In this document: positions 10,501-18,554 of the stretch, piece after piece
Numbering within the stretch: position 1 is the first letter of the stretch
Layout of the letters: each line of letters starts with the position of its first letter
Assembly: GCA_903871805.1 (NCBI GenBank)
Contig: CAIQIE010000056.1
Span: 1 to 64,000 of the forward strand
Reading direction: 5' to 3'
DNA from: an uncultured Planctomycetaceae bacterium
Lineage (GTDB): Bacteria > Planctomycetota > Planctomycetia > Planctomycetales > Planctomycetaceae
DNA length: 64,000 nucleotides
Made by a program: the position numbers and the translations under genes
The notes under the pieces: generated by a model
Database searches by the model: none
Seen by the model: the letters and a program-made list of their open reading frames with translations, nothing else
Told to the model about the DNA's origin: nothing

Positions 10501-10828
10501 AAGCCTGCAGTGTGCCGATGCTGCGAACGCTGGCCGTTCGAGCTTTGGGCCCGTCCCGAAGAAATGCCTGTTCACCAAAGACCTCCCCGGCCTCCAGTCT
10601 GGCAAGCACCAGCTCCTCTTCATTCAGGCCCTGAACGAAGACCTGCCCAGAGCCCTCGATAATCAGGAACAACGAGTTGCCAGCATCGCCTTCCTGCAGA
10701 ATTAATTCAGCATCCGAAAACAACCGGATGTGACCTCGATCAGCAATTCGTTCGATCTCGTCGGCAGCAAACGACTGAAAAAAAGTGGTTAATCCGAGTA
10801 ACTGCTTCAGATTGAAAACGGTCTGCAT
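7583..10828 (-). CDS. nos: Self-sufficient nitric oxide synthase fused to two cyclic-nucleotide-binding domains
   Basis: This 1081-residue cytosolic protein is predicted to make NO and citrulline from arginine using its own reductase. Domains in order: cNMP-binding 1 (about 10-125; Glu86 and Arg97 in the phosphate-binding cassette); cNMP-binding 2 (about 160-250; FGELAV with Glu215, then EPRSA with Arg224); an unassigned region (about 255-390); a BFD-type [2Fe-2S] domain (Cys399, Cys401, Cys433, Cys436); an FNR-type reductase (about 448-680; RSYTLSS at 498-504 for FAD, GGIGITP from 562 for NAD(P)H); and a full NOS oxygenase domain (about 706-1070). The last has the haem ligand Cys768 in SWRNSIRCVGRLHW, the arginine-binding Glu946 in FNGWYQGTEIG, and WIVPPIS with Trp1031 at the pterin site. 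Most bacterial NOS proteins are oxygenase only. The ATG at 10828 follows a good AAAGGAA-type ribosome binding site. Confidence 0.96.
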   Translation of the reverse strand: MQTVFNLKQLLGLTTFFQSFAADEIERIADRGHIRLFSDAELILQEGDAGNSLFLIIEGSGQVFVQGLNEEELVLARLEAGEVFGEQAFLRDGPKARTASVRSIGTLQAFEITYAQLVDCLNSDNDLRQQIERRGTEFQRNRRNRLQEAVYQFINPGDCDLDSRVETYDAGQEIFAEGDPGDRVYLLLSGSLHVTRNGKDEKTQILLVPGNLFGELAVMQQEPRSATVTSLARSEVLSFNGDYFLKASARNPALQSMMQMLAHCYHSGHNGVVVRHSGHLNGEPCLTTTFLLDDRRRIIATRIQGAQTFCAVVSGDLPENAQHFEYQSSDGPVRREITAAAGRICRLYSEGDWGSLGIAFRKLLDGADIRLWQLELFRETGELEQQQTTSLTEDTDTICACMSVTRGALRTVITEGCLTVDGIAEKTGATTVCGGCIPAVNEMLGRSDWTPASLISVIPLTPDIHAFRFQPRHGECLPFLPGQHIVVQGKIANRWVQRSYTLSSASSNQSWYEITVKREPRGLFSRWLFEKHSPSELFRISRPSGNFFLPDDQQNDVVCLMGGIGITPAISMCRSLEGKTRDYRLHLDYSVSSPREQIATEEFARVAAGDSLFSWRVRFTRTEGRITQSEVSDLVAMHPEATWFLCAGEAYLQTVSGYLRQAGVAEQQIRMEIFTPAVTKKAQRFAGAGAEDAGSGRPGVNARPAALTSEQEAEQYLSQFFEETGKTDRFPDRWREVQQEFQQVGTYTHTLEELSFAARLSWRNSIRCVGRLHWQGLKVRDFRHVTTEDEMFDAIFEHIEMATNKGEIQAVMTVFPPEKKLQARVWSPQLFRYAGYTNSDGTILGDPANVDLTRVALTLGWKPPATRTRFDLLPVIVQIAGRRPVFREIPSELILEVPLQHPDFAWFAELGLKWYALPAVSEMKMDAGGIVYPAIPFNGWYQGTEIGARNLSDTGRYNMLPVIARKMGLDTQNDRSLWKDRALVELNVAVLFSFETHKVKLVDHHYSTRTFEEFEENEKKAGRPVHAKWHWIVPPISASTTNAYLQGNKWQPIEFKPNFYRQPIPWEQDLSWQNDPVSEST

Positions 10829-11102
10829 TCCAGTTCCTTTGATGTTTCAGTCCGAGAACCTCATGATGTCCACGCAGAAAAGCCGGGCTGTGTGTGACGA
10901 CATCCCAGCGCCCACATGCAGATCTTCCAACCTGCTCAGCAATCGCGGCGGCATCAGACGGATTTTCCAGAATCAGAAACACCACGGTTAAGCCCGTGGC
11001 GGAGCAATCAAAAACACTTTTCCATACTGTTTTGTTCAACACTTCAGCACGGTCTGATGGTGCCGTCGTTTTTATTGCCCAAAACTGCGTCCGCGTTGCC
11101 AT
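10740..11102 (-). other. Doubtful 120-codon frame upstream of and overlapping nos
   Basis: A minus-strand frame opening at the ATG at 11102 contains a coding-looking segment, LTVVFLILENPSDAAAIAEQ, with third-position composition like the neighbours. However, it would overlap the first 89 bases of the NOS gene out of frame, and it matches no family I recognise. It may be a gene remnant, a leader, or chance. The rest of the 10829-11309 gap shows only a short hairpin, ccacgg/ccgtgg, near 10980. Confidence 0.2.
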
Positions 11103-11309
11103 TGCGGCAAACCATGGCAGGCTGCTGAAAACCACACTGCCACCAATCTCAAGACTTTTGGGGTGGCAAAGAGGACTCGGCTGGTCCGCCGCTCTTTGGC
11201 CTGCCATTCTTTCAAAACGATGTCACAGAGTAACAGTTACCGGCCGAAAACTGCGGTCGGCGCTTGAAAGCTTCAGCCGTGACACCACACTGAGGACCGG
11301 CCACTCACT

Positions 11310-12647
11310 TTACTTCTGTTCGATGCGGTACAGGGCTGTTGCTGTTCTTACAAACATGGATTTCCCGGCAACGGCAGGGGATGCCATGATTGCAGAATCC
11401 AGAGGATTTTTCGCCAGCACTTCAAATGTGTCCCCCGCTTTCAGCACGGTGCAAACCCCGTCCTGGTTAAAAAAGTAAATGCGTCCTTCGGCCGCCAGCG
11501 GTGACGCGGAGTAGTCACCAGGCAGTCGACTGAACCATTTCTCGTCGCCGTTTTCCGCATTCAGGCAGCGGACGATTCCCGCGTCGCTAACGAAGTAAAT
11601 GTTCTCCCCCAGCAGAATCATGGAGGGCTTTTGCGGAATCTGCTTGTCTGACATCCAGGCAATATGCGTACCCGTGACGTCGCCCTCTCCGGTCATCTTT
11701 ACGGCCAGCAATCGGGACTGCATATAACTGGTGGCGACGTACACGGTGTCGCCACGAACGACCGGACGCGGGACAGTCGAGAATCCGAGCTTTCCGTAGC
11801 TGGCCTTCCAGATTTCCTTGCCATCGCGTGCGTCATATCCATAAACCCAGTTTGCCGCCTGGGAGATCACCAGTGGACGATCCTCCAGTTCCACAAGCAG
11901 AGGCGTTCCGTACGCTTTCTGCAGCTCTGGCGTTGGATCCATCTGGCCGGAACGTTTGGTCTGCCATGCAACTTCTCCGGTTGCACATTTCAGTGCCGCA
12001 ATCGACTGCGTGTCGGTCCCATCCAGATGCACGATGACGAAATCCTGCCAGACGATAGGCGAACTGCCAGGTCCATTCTGGTGCTCCAGTTTCAGGGAAT
12101 CATTCTTCCACAAAAGTTCCCCGGTCTCCCGATTCACTGCAACCGTGCCGTAGGTTCCAAAATGAAAAAAGACGCGGTTGCCGGAAATCACGGGAGTTGG
12201 TGACGCATAGCTGTTCAAAGCGTGCTTTGGCTCTGGCTTTTCGACTGTGAGCAGGGTGATGTTGTGAAGCACTTCGCCACTCGTCCGGCTGATACAGACG
12301 GCCTGCAGCCGCAGTGTTCCCGCGAGCAGAAGGCCCTGCGAATTTTTTACGGCAGACAGGCGTTCCTGCATCTCTGCTTCTGACAGCTGCTCAGCGATGG
12401 CTGTGGTTAACCAGATCTGATCTCCCGAGATGACCGGAGAGGAATGCCCCTCGCCCGGAATGGCAGCTTTCCAGACGATGTTTTCCGTTTCAGTCCACGT
12501 CATCGGCAGACCAATGGCCTGAGAGACTCCCTGGCCGTCCGGTCCGCGAAACTGTGTCCATTCGTCATCAGCGACGGCAACGGCAGTCATGATGCAAATC
12601 AACAGCGGGGATAAACGACGAGTAACTCTGTTAAGAATCGGGTGCAT
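11310..12647 (-). CDS. Secreted PQQ-binding-like beta-propeller protein
   Basis: This 445-residue protein starts with a signal peptide (hydrophobic residues about 12-25, ending AVADDE). It continues with DEWTQFRGPDGQGVS, the opening typical of planctomycete outer-membrane-assembly BamB-like / PQQ propeller proteins. Repeated blade motifs follow, such as GEVAWQTKR, GKEIWKASY and GDEKWFSRL, each ending in the Trp position characteristic of this fold. It probably acts in the periplasm or outside the cell. No catalytic residues of a quinoprotein dehydrogenase are evident, so a binding or scaffold role is as likely as an enzyme. It lies 248 bases downstream of the Trx7/PDZ gene on the same strand and may be co-transcribed with it. 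Confidence 0.88.
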   Translation of the reverse strand: MHPILNRVTRRLSPLLICIMTAVAVADDEWTQFRGPDGQGVSQAIGLPMTWTETENIVWKAAIPGEGHSSPVISGDQIWLTTAIAEQLSEAEMQERLSAVKNSQGLLLAGTLRLQAVCISRTSGEVLHNITLLTVEKPEPKHALNSYASPTPVISGNRVFFHFGTYGTVAVNRETGELLWKNDSLKLEHQNGPGSSPIVWQDFVIVHLDGTDTQSIAALKCATGEVAWQTKRSGQMDPTPELQKAYGTPLLVELEDRPLVISQAANWVYGYDARDGKEIWKASYGKLGFSTVPRPVVRGDTVYVATSYMQSRLLAVKMTGEGDVTGTHIAWMSDKQIPQKPSMILLGENIYFVSDAGIVRCLNAENGDEKWFSRLPGDYSASPLAAEGRIYFFNQDGVCTVLKAGDTFEVLAKNPLDSAIMASPAVAGKSMFVRTATALYRIEQK

Positions 12648-12895
12648 TTCGTCTGTTTTCAGATTTCAGAAAAGAAGGAATCCGCATGCGTGCCGCGGAT
12701 TTTTGTGGACTCGCGCCGTGATTGTCCTGCAATTGTCGAACAATGTAAAGTTTTCCATCCATGTTGCGAAGCAGCGCTGGTCAAAGCTTTCGCTGGAATT
12801 GTTCCTGAGGCGAGACGACCGTACGTGGTGCAGCTGTCCGCGCGTGGCACAAATACGGCCGCTGGCCGCTGACTTTACAGTCGGGAATTGTCAAT

Positions 12896-14233
12896 TCATT
12901 CCTGCATCGGCAGTTGCAGTGTCCTGCGTTCGCCCGCCCGAATAATCTCCACGGCAATTTGATCCCCGGGTGATTTTTCGGACGCCCCATAACGCAGCAC
13001 ATCCGAATCGGTCAGCAGATCGTTTCGACCATCGAACGATACAAGGACATCTCCAGTCTGAAATCCAGCATTCTTCGCTGCAGCATGCGGGCCATATTGC
13101 CCGACGTGCCGGACTTGAAGTGCCATGCCATCAAGGGGAATTCCACCTTGTCCGCGATCCGCTGGATTGATGGGTTCAAGCTTCAGTCCACCCGTCACCA
13201 TCCGCCGCAGTCCCCACGCACTGGTACGCCATGAGATATCATCCAGTGTTCTCCAGCCGGCAGGCAACTGCAGTGTCACCGCGTGCAGGGCTTCGCCTCG
13301 GCGCAGGTTGAACAGAATACTGTCACCGTCCGGGGACAGATTATGCAGCACCCACTGCACATCCGCGATAGAAAGCATGGGCTGGCCATTCAGATGCGTG
13401 ATCCTGTCCCCAGCGTGGAGGCCTGCGGATTCTGCCAGCGAGCCCTGACGAACTTCTTTGACGGTTGCCCGCTCATCGGGATTCAATATCAGTCCCAGGG
13501 ATCGTGGATGCGGATAGGGATTCAGCAATGGTTCCGGAATGGCCTCGTTCCGGCTGCGGGACAGATCGCGCTGAGCATCGCCAATCTGGTGACAGTGGAT
13601 GCAGCTTTTTGCGACGTCTCCGGAATAGTTCAGCTGACTGGCGTACTTGTCCCTTAACGACGGCATCAGTTCCGGCGATGCAAAGGCCGGTATTGGTCCC
13701 GTCTTCGCGGCAAGAATCGCCTTAGATGCCGGAGCAGCTGCGTGCAGTTCAAGTGCCCCTTCGAGGGCTTTTGACAGTCCTTTCAAAGAGACATCGCCGA
13801 CCCATTCCGTCCGGTGACTCCGTGTCCCGAATCGGCCATAAATCGTTCGATCCGCATTGAGCATGAACACAGCAAAAGACTGATCTGTATCAAACTGAAA
13901 CAACGACAGATCAAGTCCGTTGGTCGAGACAATTCGCACGCAGACAAATTTCTCCAGCAATGGCTTCAGGACAGGATCCTGATCGACAAGCTCATCGTCC
14001 AGTTTCACGCATTCTTCACAAGGGATGCATCGCAGCACGGCCAGAATTGGCTTTCCGGAAGTCCGGGCACGAGCAAACGCGGCGTTGAGATCGTTGTAGA
14101 TCCAGAAGCCCTGTTCAGTAACACGTTCCCGATCTTCACGAACTTTCTGATCCCGTGTTTTCTGCTGGGCCGCGGCCGTTTCCGCCAAACAGAGCGTAAT
14201 AACAGCCATAACAACAATCAGCATCAGTCGCAT
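12896..14233 (-). CDS. Trx7/PDZ-domain protein with CxxC and haem CxxCH motifs
   Basis: This 445-residue exported protein has a signal peptide (MRLMLIVVMAVITLCLAETA). A thioredoxin-like domain follows (about 35-165) with an unusual triple cysteine, Cys69, Cys72 and Cys75, in CIPCEEC. A single haem-c type motif CIHCH lies at 211-215. Two PDZ-like domains come next (about 250-340, with GSLAESAGLHAGDRITHLNG, and about 350-445, with NAGFQTGDVLVSFDG). The layout matches the family named Trx7/PDZ domain-containing (seleno)protein, in which some members carry selenocysteine; here cysteine is encoded. It probably works in periplasmic thiol or electron chemistry. The ATG at 14233 was preferred over a start nine codons upstream because it opens the signal peptide. 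The gene is divergent from the FAD oxidoreductase. Confidence 0.85.
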   Translation of the reverse strand: MRLMLIVVMAVITLCLAETAAAQQKTRDQKVREDRERVTEQGFWIYNDLNAAFARARTSGKPILAVLRCIPCEECVKLDDELVDQDPVLKPLLEKFVCVRIVSTNGLDLSLFQFDTDQSFAVFMLNADRTIYGRFGTRSHRTEWVGDVSLKGLSKALEGALELHAAAPASKAILAAKTGPIPAFASPELMPSLRDKYASQLNYSGDVAKSCIHCHQIGDAQRDLSRSRNEAIPEPLLNPYPHPRSLGLILNPDERATVKEVRQGSLAESAGLHAGDRITHLNGQPMLSIADVQWVLHNLSPDGDSILFNLRRGEALHAVTLQLPAGWRTLDDISWRTSAWGLRRMVTGGLKLEPINPADRGQGGIPLDGMALQVRHVGQYGPHAAAKNAGFQTGDVLVSFDGRNDLLTDSDVLRYGASEKSPGDQIAVEIIRAGERRTLQLPMQE

Positions 14234-14544
14234 GTCCGGCTCCCTCAAAACGATCATCACAGTGTTTGCGAGGCATCGATACGGATCGTAATCAACTCTG
14301 CTGAACGAAGGAACACTTCACGAAAAATGCCATAGCGACCAACATCGCACTTCTCCGGAAACGTACCATCTGTCGGGTAGACTGATCGATGTTGATCGCA
14401 GTAGCATCCCAAATTCAGGTCCCACGAAAGTTCAATGAAATTGGGTACCTGTCGTCACGTGGCTTGTCATCGTTCGTCGGATACAAATAAGCATCCCGTG
14501 CTCCCGGGAATGTTTCTTCGCACTGCTATCAGGATTTGCTGCCA
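14234..14544. other. Divergent promoter region
   Basis: This gap of about 310 bases separates the 5' ends of the Trx7/PDZ gene and the FAD oxidoreductase gene, so it must hold promoters for both. I cannot point to convincing -35/-10 boxes or an operator. Confidence 0.4.
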
Positions 14545-16689
14545 ATGCTCAGAACCGGACTGGTCTTTCGTGTGTCACCTGGGATTCGCCTGCTGCCTGC
14601 CTGTGTCATTCTTCTGCTCGTAAGCCAGTTTGAAAGTCTCCTGGCAGGTGGTCCCGCAAAAGCTCCGGATAGCCGCTCGAAAAAAGCAGATGTCGTGATT
14701 TATGGCGCGACCTCGGCCGGGGTTGCGGCCGCCGTCCAGGTTTCTCGTATGGGCCATACGGTTTTGCTGATTGAGCCCAGTGCGCATGTTGGCGGCCTGA
14801 CCTCAGGAGGCCTTGGATTTACGGATAGCGGCGACAAACGCGTCATTGGCGGAATTGCACGTGAGTTTTATCAGCGAGTCCGCAGGCATTATGACAACGC
14901 TGCGGCATGGGAGCAGGAGGCCCGGGAAGACTATGCGCGTTATCGACCTTCCGAAGACGCCATGTGGACATTCGAACCACGCGTTGCCGAACAGATCCTG
15001 CGAACAATGCTGCGGGAAGCCTCCGTGGAACTCATTCTGAACGAACGTCTGAATCGAACAACCGGCGTCAGCAAAGATCAGGAACGTATCACAGAAATTC
15101 GGATGGAATCGGGGATAACGTTCACCGCCAGTCAGTTTATCGATGCCACGTATGAGGGCGACCTGATGGCAGCGGCTGGAGTCCGTTACACCGTCGGACG
15201 TGAAGCAAATTCCATATATGGCGAAACATTCAACGGCAATCAGGTTCTCGCGAATACTCATAATCATCGATTCCTGAAGAATGTCGACCCATGGCGGGTG
15301 CCCGGTGACCGATCCAGCGGTCTGCTGCCGGGCGCAGAAGACGCAGCCGCAGGTACGGATGGTACCGGTGATCACCGCGTTCAGGCCTACTGTTTCCGCA
15401 TGTGCATGTCCAATTCCCCCCAAAACCGACGCCCCTTTCCCAAGCCCGAGGGGTACGACGAACTGGACTATGAACTGCTGCTGCGAAACTTCGAAGCAGG
15501 CGATCTGCGGTTCCCAATGAAGCCTGACATGATGCCAAATCGCAAGACAGACACCAACAATAATTGTGCCGTGTCAACGGACTTTATTGGTGCCAACTAT
15601 CGCTATCCAGAGGCCAACTATGCGGAACGAGAAGCCATTGTGCGTGAACATGAACGGTACCAGAAAGGCCTGATGTGGACCCTCGCAAATCATCCTCGAG
15701 TGCCGGAGTCTATCAGGCAGGAGATGTCACAATGGGGCCTGCCATCTGATGAATTCGTTGACAACGAAAACTGGCCGCACCAGCTGTATATCCGTGAGGC
15801 GCGGCGAATGGTCAGTGACTACGTGGTCACCGAATACGATTGCCGCCGCGAAAGACGAGCGCCGGATTCAGTCGGGCTTGGGAGCTACAACATGGATTCG
15901 CACAACGTTCGCCGATTTCTCACTGAAGATGGATTCATTCAGAACGAAGGTGATGTTCAGGTTTCGCCCGGTGGGGCCTATCTGATCAGTTATCAGTCCA
16001 TCGTCCCGGCTCGGGGAAGTGTGAAGAATCTCGGTGTGCCTGTCTGTCTGTCCTCATCGCACATTGCCTACGGCTCCATCCGTATGGAACCTGTATTTAT
16101 GATTCTCGGACAAAGTTCTGCGACGGCAGCCGTGCTCGCCATTCAAGGCAAAACGAGCCTGCAGGAAGTCACCTACGCGTCGCTCCGCGAACAACTGCTG
16201 AAAGATGGTCAGGTTCTCGATCTGCCACCCCAGTCCGCACCAAAAATTATGGTTTCGAAAACACAACTCAAGGGCGTCGTGCTGGATGATGCCGATGCTG
16301 TACTGCAGGGAAACTGGACTTCAAGCAGTTCGTCACCGCGCTACGTCGGAATTGGTTATCTCCACGACAGTGACAGCGAAAAAGGGATGAAATCCGCCAC
16401 CTGGATACTGACAGCACCGCAGTCTGGTCAGTTTGTGCTGAACCTGAGCTATTCACCGGGATCAAATCGATCCGAAAAAGTTTCTGTCGTGGTCCGCACG
16501 GGAGATCGGGAATCCGCCCTCATAATCAACCAAAAAGAACCACCAACGATCGACGGACTTTTTACGACTCTGTTGAAATGCGATCTGCAAAAGGGTGAGA
16601 TGATCCGCGTTGTGATCAGCAATCAGGAATCCACCGGTCATGTCATCGTGGATGCACTGCAGTTGCTGCCTGTCAGTGAAAACGAATGA
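14545..16689 (+). CDS. Secreted FAD-dependent oxidoreductase with C-terminal golvesin-like domain
   Basis: This protein of about 714 residues has a signal peptide (hydrophobic core in RLLPACVILLLVSQF). A Rossmann FAD site follows, DVVIYGATSAGVAAAVQ, then GGLTSGGLGFTD, which is typical of the FAD_oxidored group (PF12831) common in planctomycetes. The central part ends with SSSHIAYGSIRMEPVFMILG, the second conserved FAD-contact block of this group. Residues about 575-714 form a separate beta-rich domain with WTSSSSSPRYVG and VIVDALQLLPV, which resembles the golvesin / CBM-like domain often appended to secreted enzymes. The substrate is unknown; a periplasmic sugar or xanthan-lyase-associated role is sometimes suggested for relatives. 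The ATG at 14545 is preferred to a TTG three codons upstream. Confidence 0.88.
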   Translation: MLRTGLVFRVSPGIRLLPACVILLLVSQFESLLAGGPAKAPDSRSKKADVVIYGATSAGVAAAVQVSRMGHTVLLIEPSAHVGGLTSGGLGFTDSGDKRVIGGIAREFYQRVRRHYDNAAAWEQEAREDYARYRPSEDAMWTFEPRVAEQILRTMLREASVELILNERLNRTTGVSKDQERITEIRMESGITFTASQFIDATYEGDLMAAAGVRYTVGREANSIYGETFNGNQVLANTHNHRFLKNVDPWRVPGDRSSGLLPGAEDAAAGTDGTGDHRVQAYCFRMCMSNSPQNRRPFPKPEGYDELDYELLLRNFEAGDLRFPMKPDMMPNRKTDTNNNCAVSTDFIGANYRYPEANYAEREAIVREHERYQKGLMWTLANHPRVPESIRQEMSQWGLPSDEFVDNENWPHQLYIREARRMVSDYVVTEYDCRRERRAPDSVGLGSYNMDSHNVRRFLTEDGFIQNEGDVQVSPGGAYLISYQSIVPARGSVKNLGVPVCLSSSHIAYGSIRMEPVFMILGQSSATAAVLAIQGKTSLQEVTYASLREQLLKDGQVLDLPPQSAPKIMVSKTQLKGVVLDDADAVLQGNWTSSSSSPRYVGIGYLHDSDSEKGMKSATWILTAPQSGQFVLNLSYSPGSNRSEKVSVVVRTGDRESALIINQKEPPTIDGLFTTLLKCDLQKGEMIRVVISNQESTGHVIVDALQLLPVSENE

Positions 16690-16710
16690 AGCATGCTTCC
16701 TGCGAGAACC

Positions 16711-17043
16711 CTATTTTTTGATTCGAGGACGAAGAATGCTGTACAGCAAAGCGAAAATTGCCAAAGCCGGCAGAAACCATTTAATCCGCTGAAAGTAGTA
16801 GGCACACAGCGCGATAACTACCAGACGCGCGGGACTGAAAACGGCCCACGCCGCAGGGCGTGTACGCGTGGGAAAGCATAGCCAAAGGGCACTGAACACG
16901 ATGCCAATCCGCATCGCAGCGGCCACCCATGCCGATCCGGGTTCGGCAAACAGAAAGCCCCCCAACGCACTGATCAGACAAATCAGCGCAACGGCCCCTG
17001 TGCGCTGTCTTCGTGCCCTGTATTCTTCAAACTGCGTTTTCAT
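16711..17043 (-). CDS. Small integral membrane protein, function unknown
   Basis: This 110-residue protein has a short basic N-terminus (FEEYRARRQR) and four hydrophobic stretches (about 17-33, 38-56, 66-82 and 85-103). It ends in a basic tail, LRPRIKK. No family is recognised. It lies 107 bases downstream of the ExbB/ExbD-like operon on the same strand and may be its last gene. Its 3' end faces the FAD oxidoreductase across only 21 bases. Confidence 0.7.
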   Translation of the reverse strand: MKTQFEEYRARRQRTGAVALICLISALGGFLFAEPGSAWVAAAMRIGIVFSALWLCFPTRTRPAAWAVFSPARLVVIALCAYYFQRIKWFLPALAIFALLYSILRPRIKK

Positions 17044-17150
17044 ATCGCAGAAATTTCAGTGTCAGAGTGATGGAATGGGCGATGTCGAATTCCAGAGTGA
17101 TCCACCATCTCGACGAACTTTTCTGGCGCAAGTGCCCGGAAGAAATTTCT

Positions 17151-17774
17151 TTAAGGTACTGTTTCGGCTGGCATCAGAATACTGTCTTCGTTGATGTCGG
17201 CGGTCTTCAGGACTTCTCGTAATTCATTCTCCGCAGACGGCCGCGATGTCTCGCGCCGCAGAATACGCACCCGAATTCCGTTGGAATCTCCTTCGGTTCG
17301 ATCCGCCAGCGTCGCAATTCGGGTCAGCGTGGTCGGACGAAACAGGGGGGTTGGAGTACTGGCGATCTGAATCATATACTGACGCTCATCAATCAGCACA
17401 GTCAGTACCTGCGAAGACAAGGCGTTTCGTTCGTCAGGCGTCAAATCGTCCTCCGGATCGGCAAGTCCGCGGGACTGTGTGTCCCGGCTGTCACTGCCTG
17501 GGTCAGGCGATGTGCTGCCATCCGGGGACTGTTTCAGCAGCGCGTCATCCGTATCTGCGGATTGTCCTGAACTTTCAGAGGAGCCCGATTGCCCGGTACC
17601 TCCGGAACCAAAGCCACGAAACACAAGGAACAGCAGGATCCCGACAACGACCGCCCCTGCACCCAATCCTGCCTTTGTTGTGCCGCGGGCCAGTTTTCCC
17701 GGGACCTGACTGAATTTGATTCCGGGCTGATTCTGAACCATTTTTAAATTCCTGTCGCTACTTTCAGAATCCAT
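17151..17774 (-). CDS. Membrane-anchored hypothetical protein of the ExbB/ExbD-like operon
   Basis: This 207-residue protein has a cytoplasmic head of about 34 residues and one transmembrane segment (about 35-54, glycine- and valine-rich). A long Ser/Gly/Asp-rich low-complexity linker follows (about 55-110), then a compact C-terminal domain with RQYMIQIASTPTPLFRPTTL. That topology, a single N-terminal anchor with a periplasmic tail, resembles the third partner of TolQ-TolR-TolA or ExbB-ExbD-TonB systems. There is no recognisable TonB C-terminal motif, however. The start lies 6 bases after the ExbD-like stop, so translation is probably coupled. Confidence 0.75.
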   Translation of the reverse strand: MDSESSDRNLKMVQNQPGIKFSQVPGKLARGTTKAGLGAGAVVVGILLFLVFRGFGSGGTGQSGSSESSGQSADTDDALLKQSPDGSTSPDPGSDSRDTQSRGLADPEDDLTPDERNALSSQVLTVLIDERQYMIQIASTPTPLFRPTTLTRIATLADRTEGDSNGIRVRILRRETSRPSAENELREVLKTADINEDSILMPAETVP

Positions 17775-17780
17775 CAGGTT

Positions 17781-18554
17781 CTATTTGCCGCCGCTGAACA
17801 CCGGGCCTTCGGCACGATACCCGATAATCGAGAAATCATACCAGCGAATTCCCGCAGAATCCTTCCGCAGACGCTCCAGGAACAAGGGGATCCCATTTGT
17901 TGCCTTTTGTCGAGCCCCCAGTTGCGCATCACCCCAGGTCAGAAGTATCAGCACCAGATTGCGTGGATCGCCAAAGTTCTTGCTGGATTCAAACAGCCGG
18001 CCAGCCAACTCTTCCTCAGTAGCATAATCCACGGTTGCCGACCGACTGCCATCCTGTATTGTCGCCTTTCCGTTCTCTTCAATGTGAACTTCCCAGACGC
18101 TGACATGTTTCTGCATCTCGTCCACCTGCAGAAGAAACCGAAACAACTCTTTGCCCTGCAGCGGCATACGAGCCCGTAGACGGTCGACAGCGGATTCCAG
18201 CCTCGCGGCATCTTCGGCAGATCCCTCTGCTCGCAGTGCGACAACTTCGTTCATCGCCTGTTCCGGAAGATTCAGCGATCGTGTCAACAGATCGGCCACG
18301 GCCCGGTGCTGACCGAGCAGGCTGCGAAACCGTGCATCATACGTCTGGCGCAGGTCGTCAAGCGTTTCCTGCTGCTGACGCAGTTCCTGTTCCATGTCCT
18401 GACGCTGACGTTCAATTTGCTGACGTTCAGTCTGCAGAACCTCTTCAGCAATCACCGATCGATTGCGATTTTCCAGGTACTGCGAAAACATCACGATCAG
18501 CATCAGGTCCAGCAGCGGTGTTAGTTGCAGTGCGAGTCGTCGACGGTTGAGCAT
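17781..18554 (-). CDS. ExbD/TolR-like protein
   Basis: This 257-residue protein has a single N-terminal transmembrane helix, LQLTPLLDLMLIVMFSQYL. It carries the membrane aspartate (Asp16) that conducts protons in ExbD/TolR proteins. A coiled coil of about 45 residues follows, very rich in Gln, Glu and Arg (about 33-78), then a C-terminal domain that includes LVLILLTWGDAQLG. It is longer than usual ExbD (about 140 residues). It is predicted to couple the proton gradient to movement, together with the upstream ExbB-like protein. The ATG shares one base with the preceding TGA (TGATG), a sign of translational coupling. Confidence 0.8.
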   Translation of the reverse strand: MLNRRRLALQLTPLLDLMLIVMFSQYLENRNRSVIAEEVLQTERQQIERQRQDMEQELRQQQETLDDLRQTYDARFRSLLGQHRAVADLLTRSLNLPEQAMNEVVALRAEGSAEDAARLESAVDRLRARMPLQGKELFRFLLQVDEMQKHVSVWEVHIEENGKATIQDGSRSATVDYATEEELAGRLFESSKNFGDPRNLVLILLTWGDAQLGARQKATNGIPLFLERLRKDSAGIRWYDFSIIGYRAEGPVFSGGK

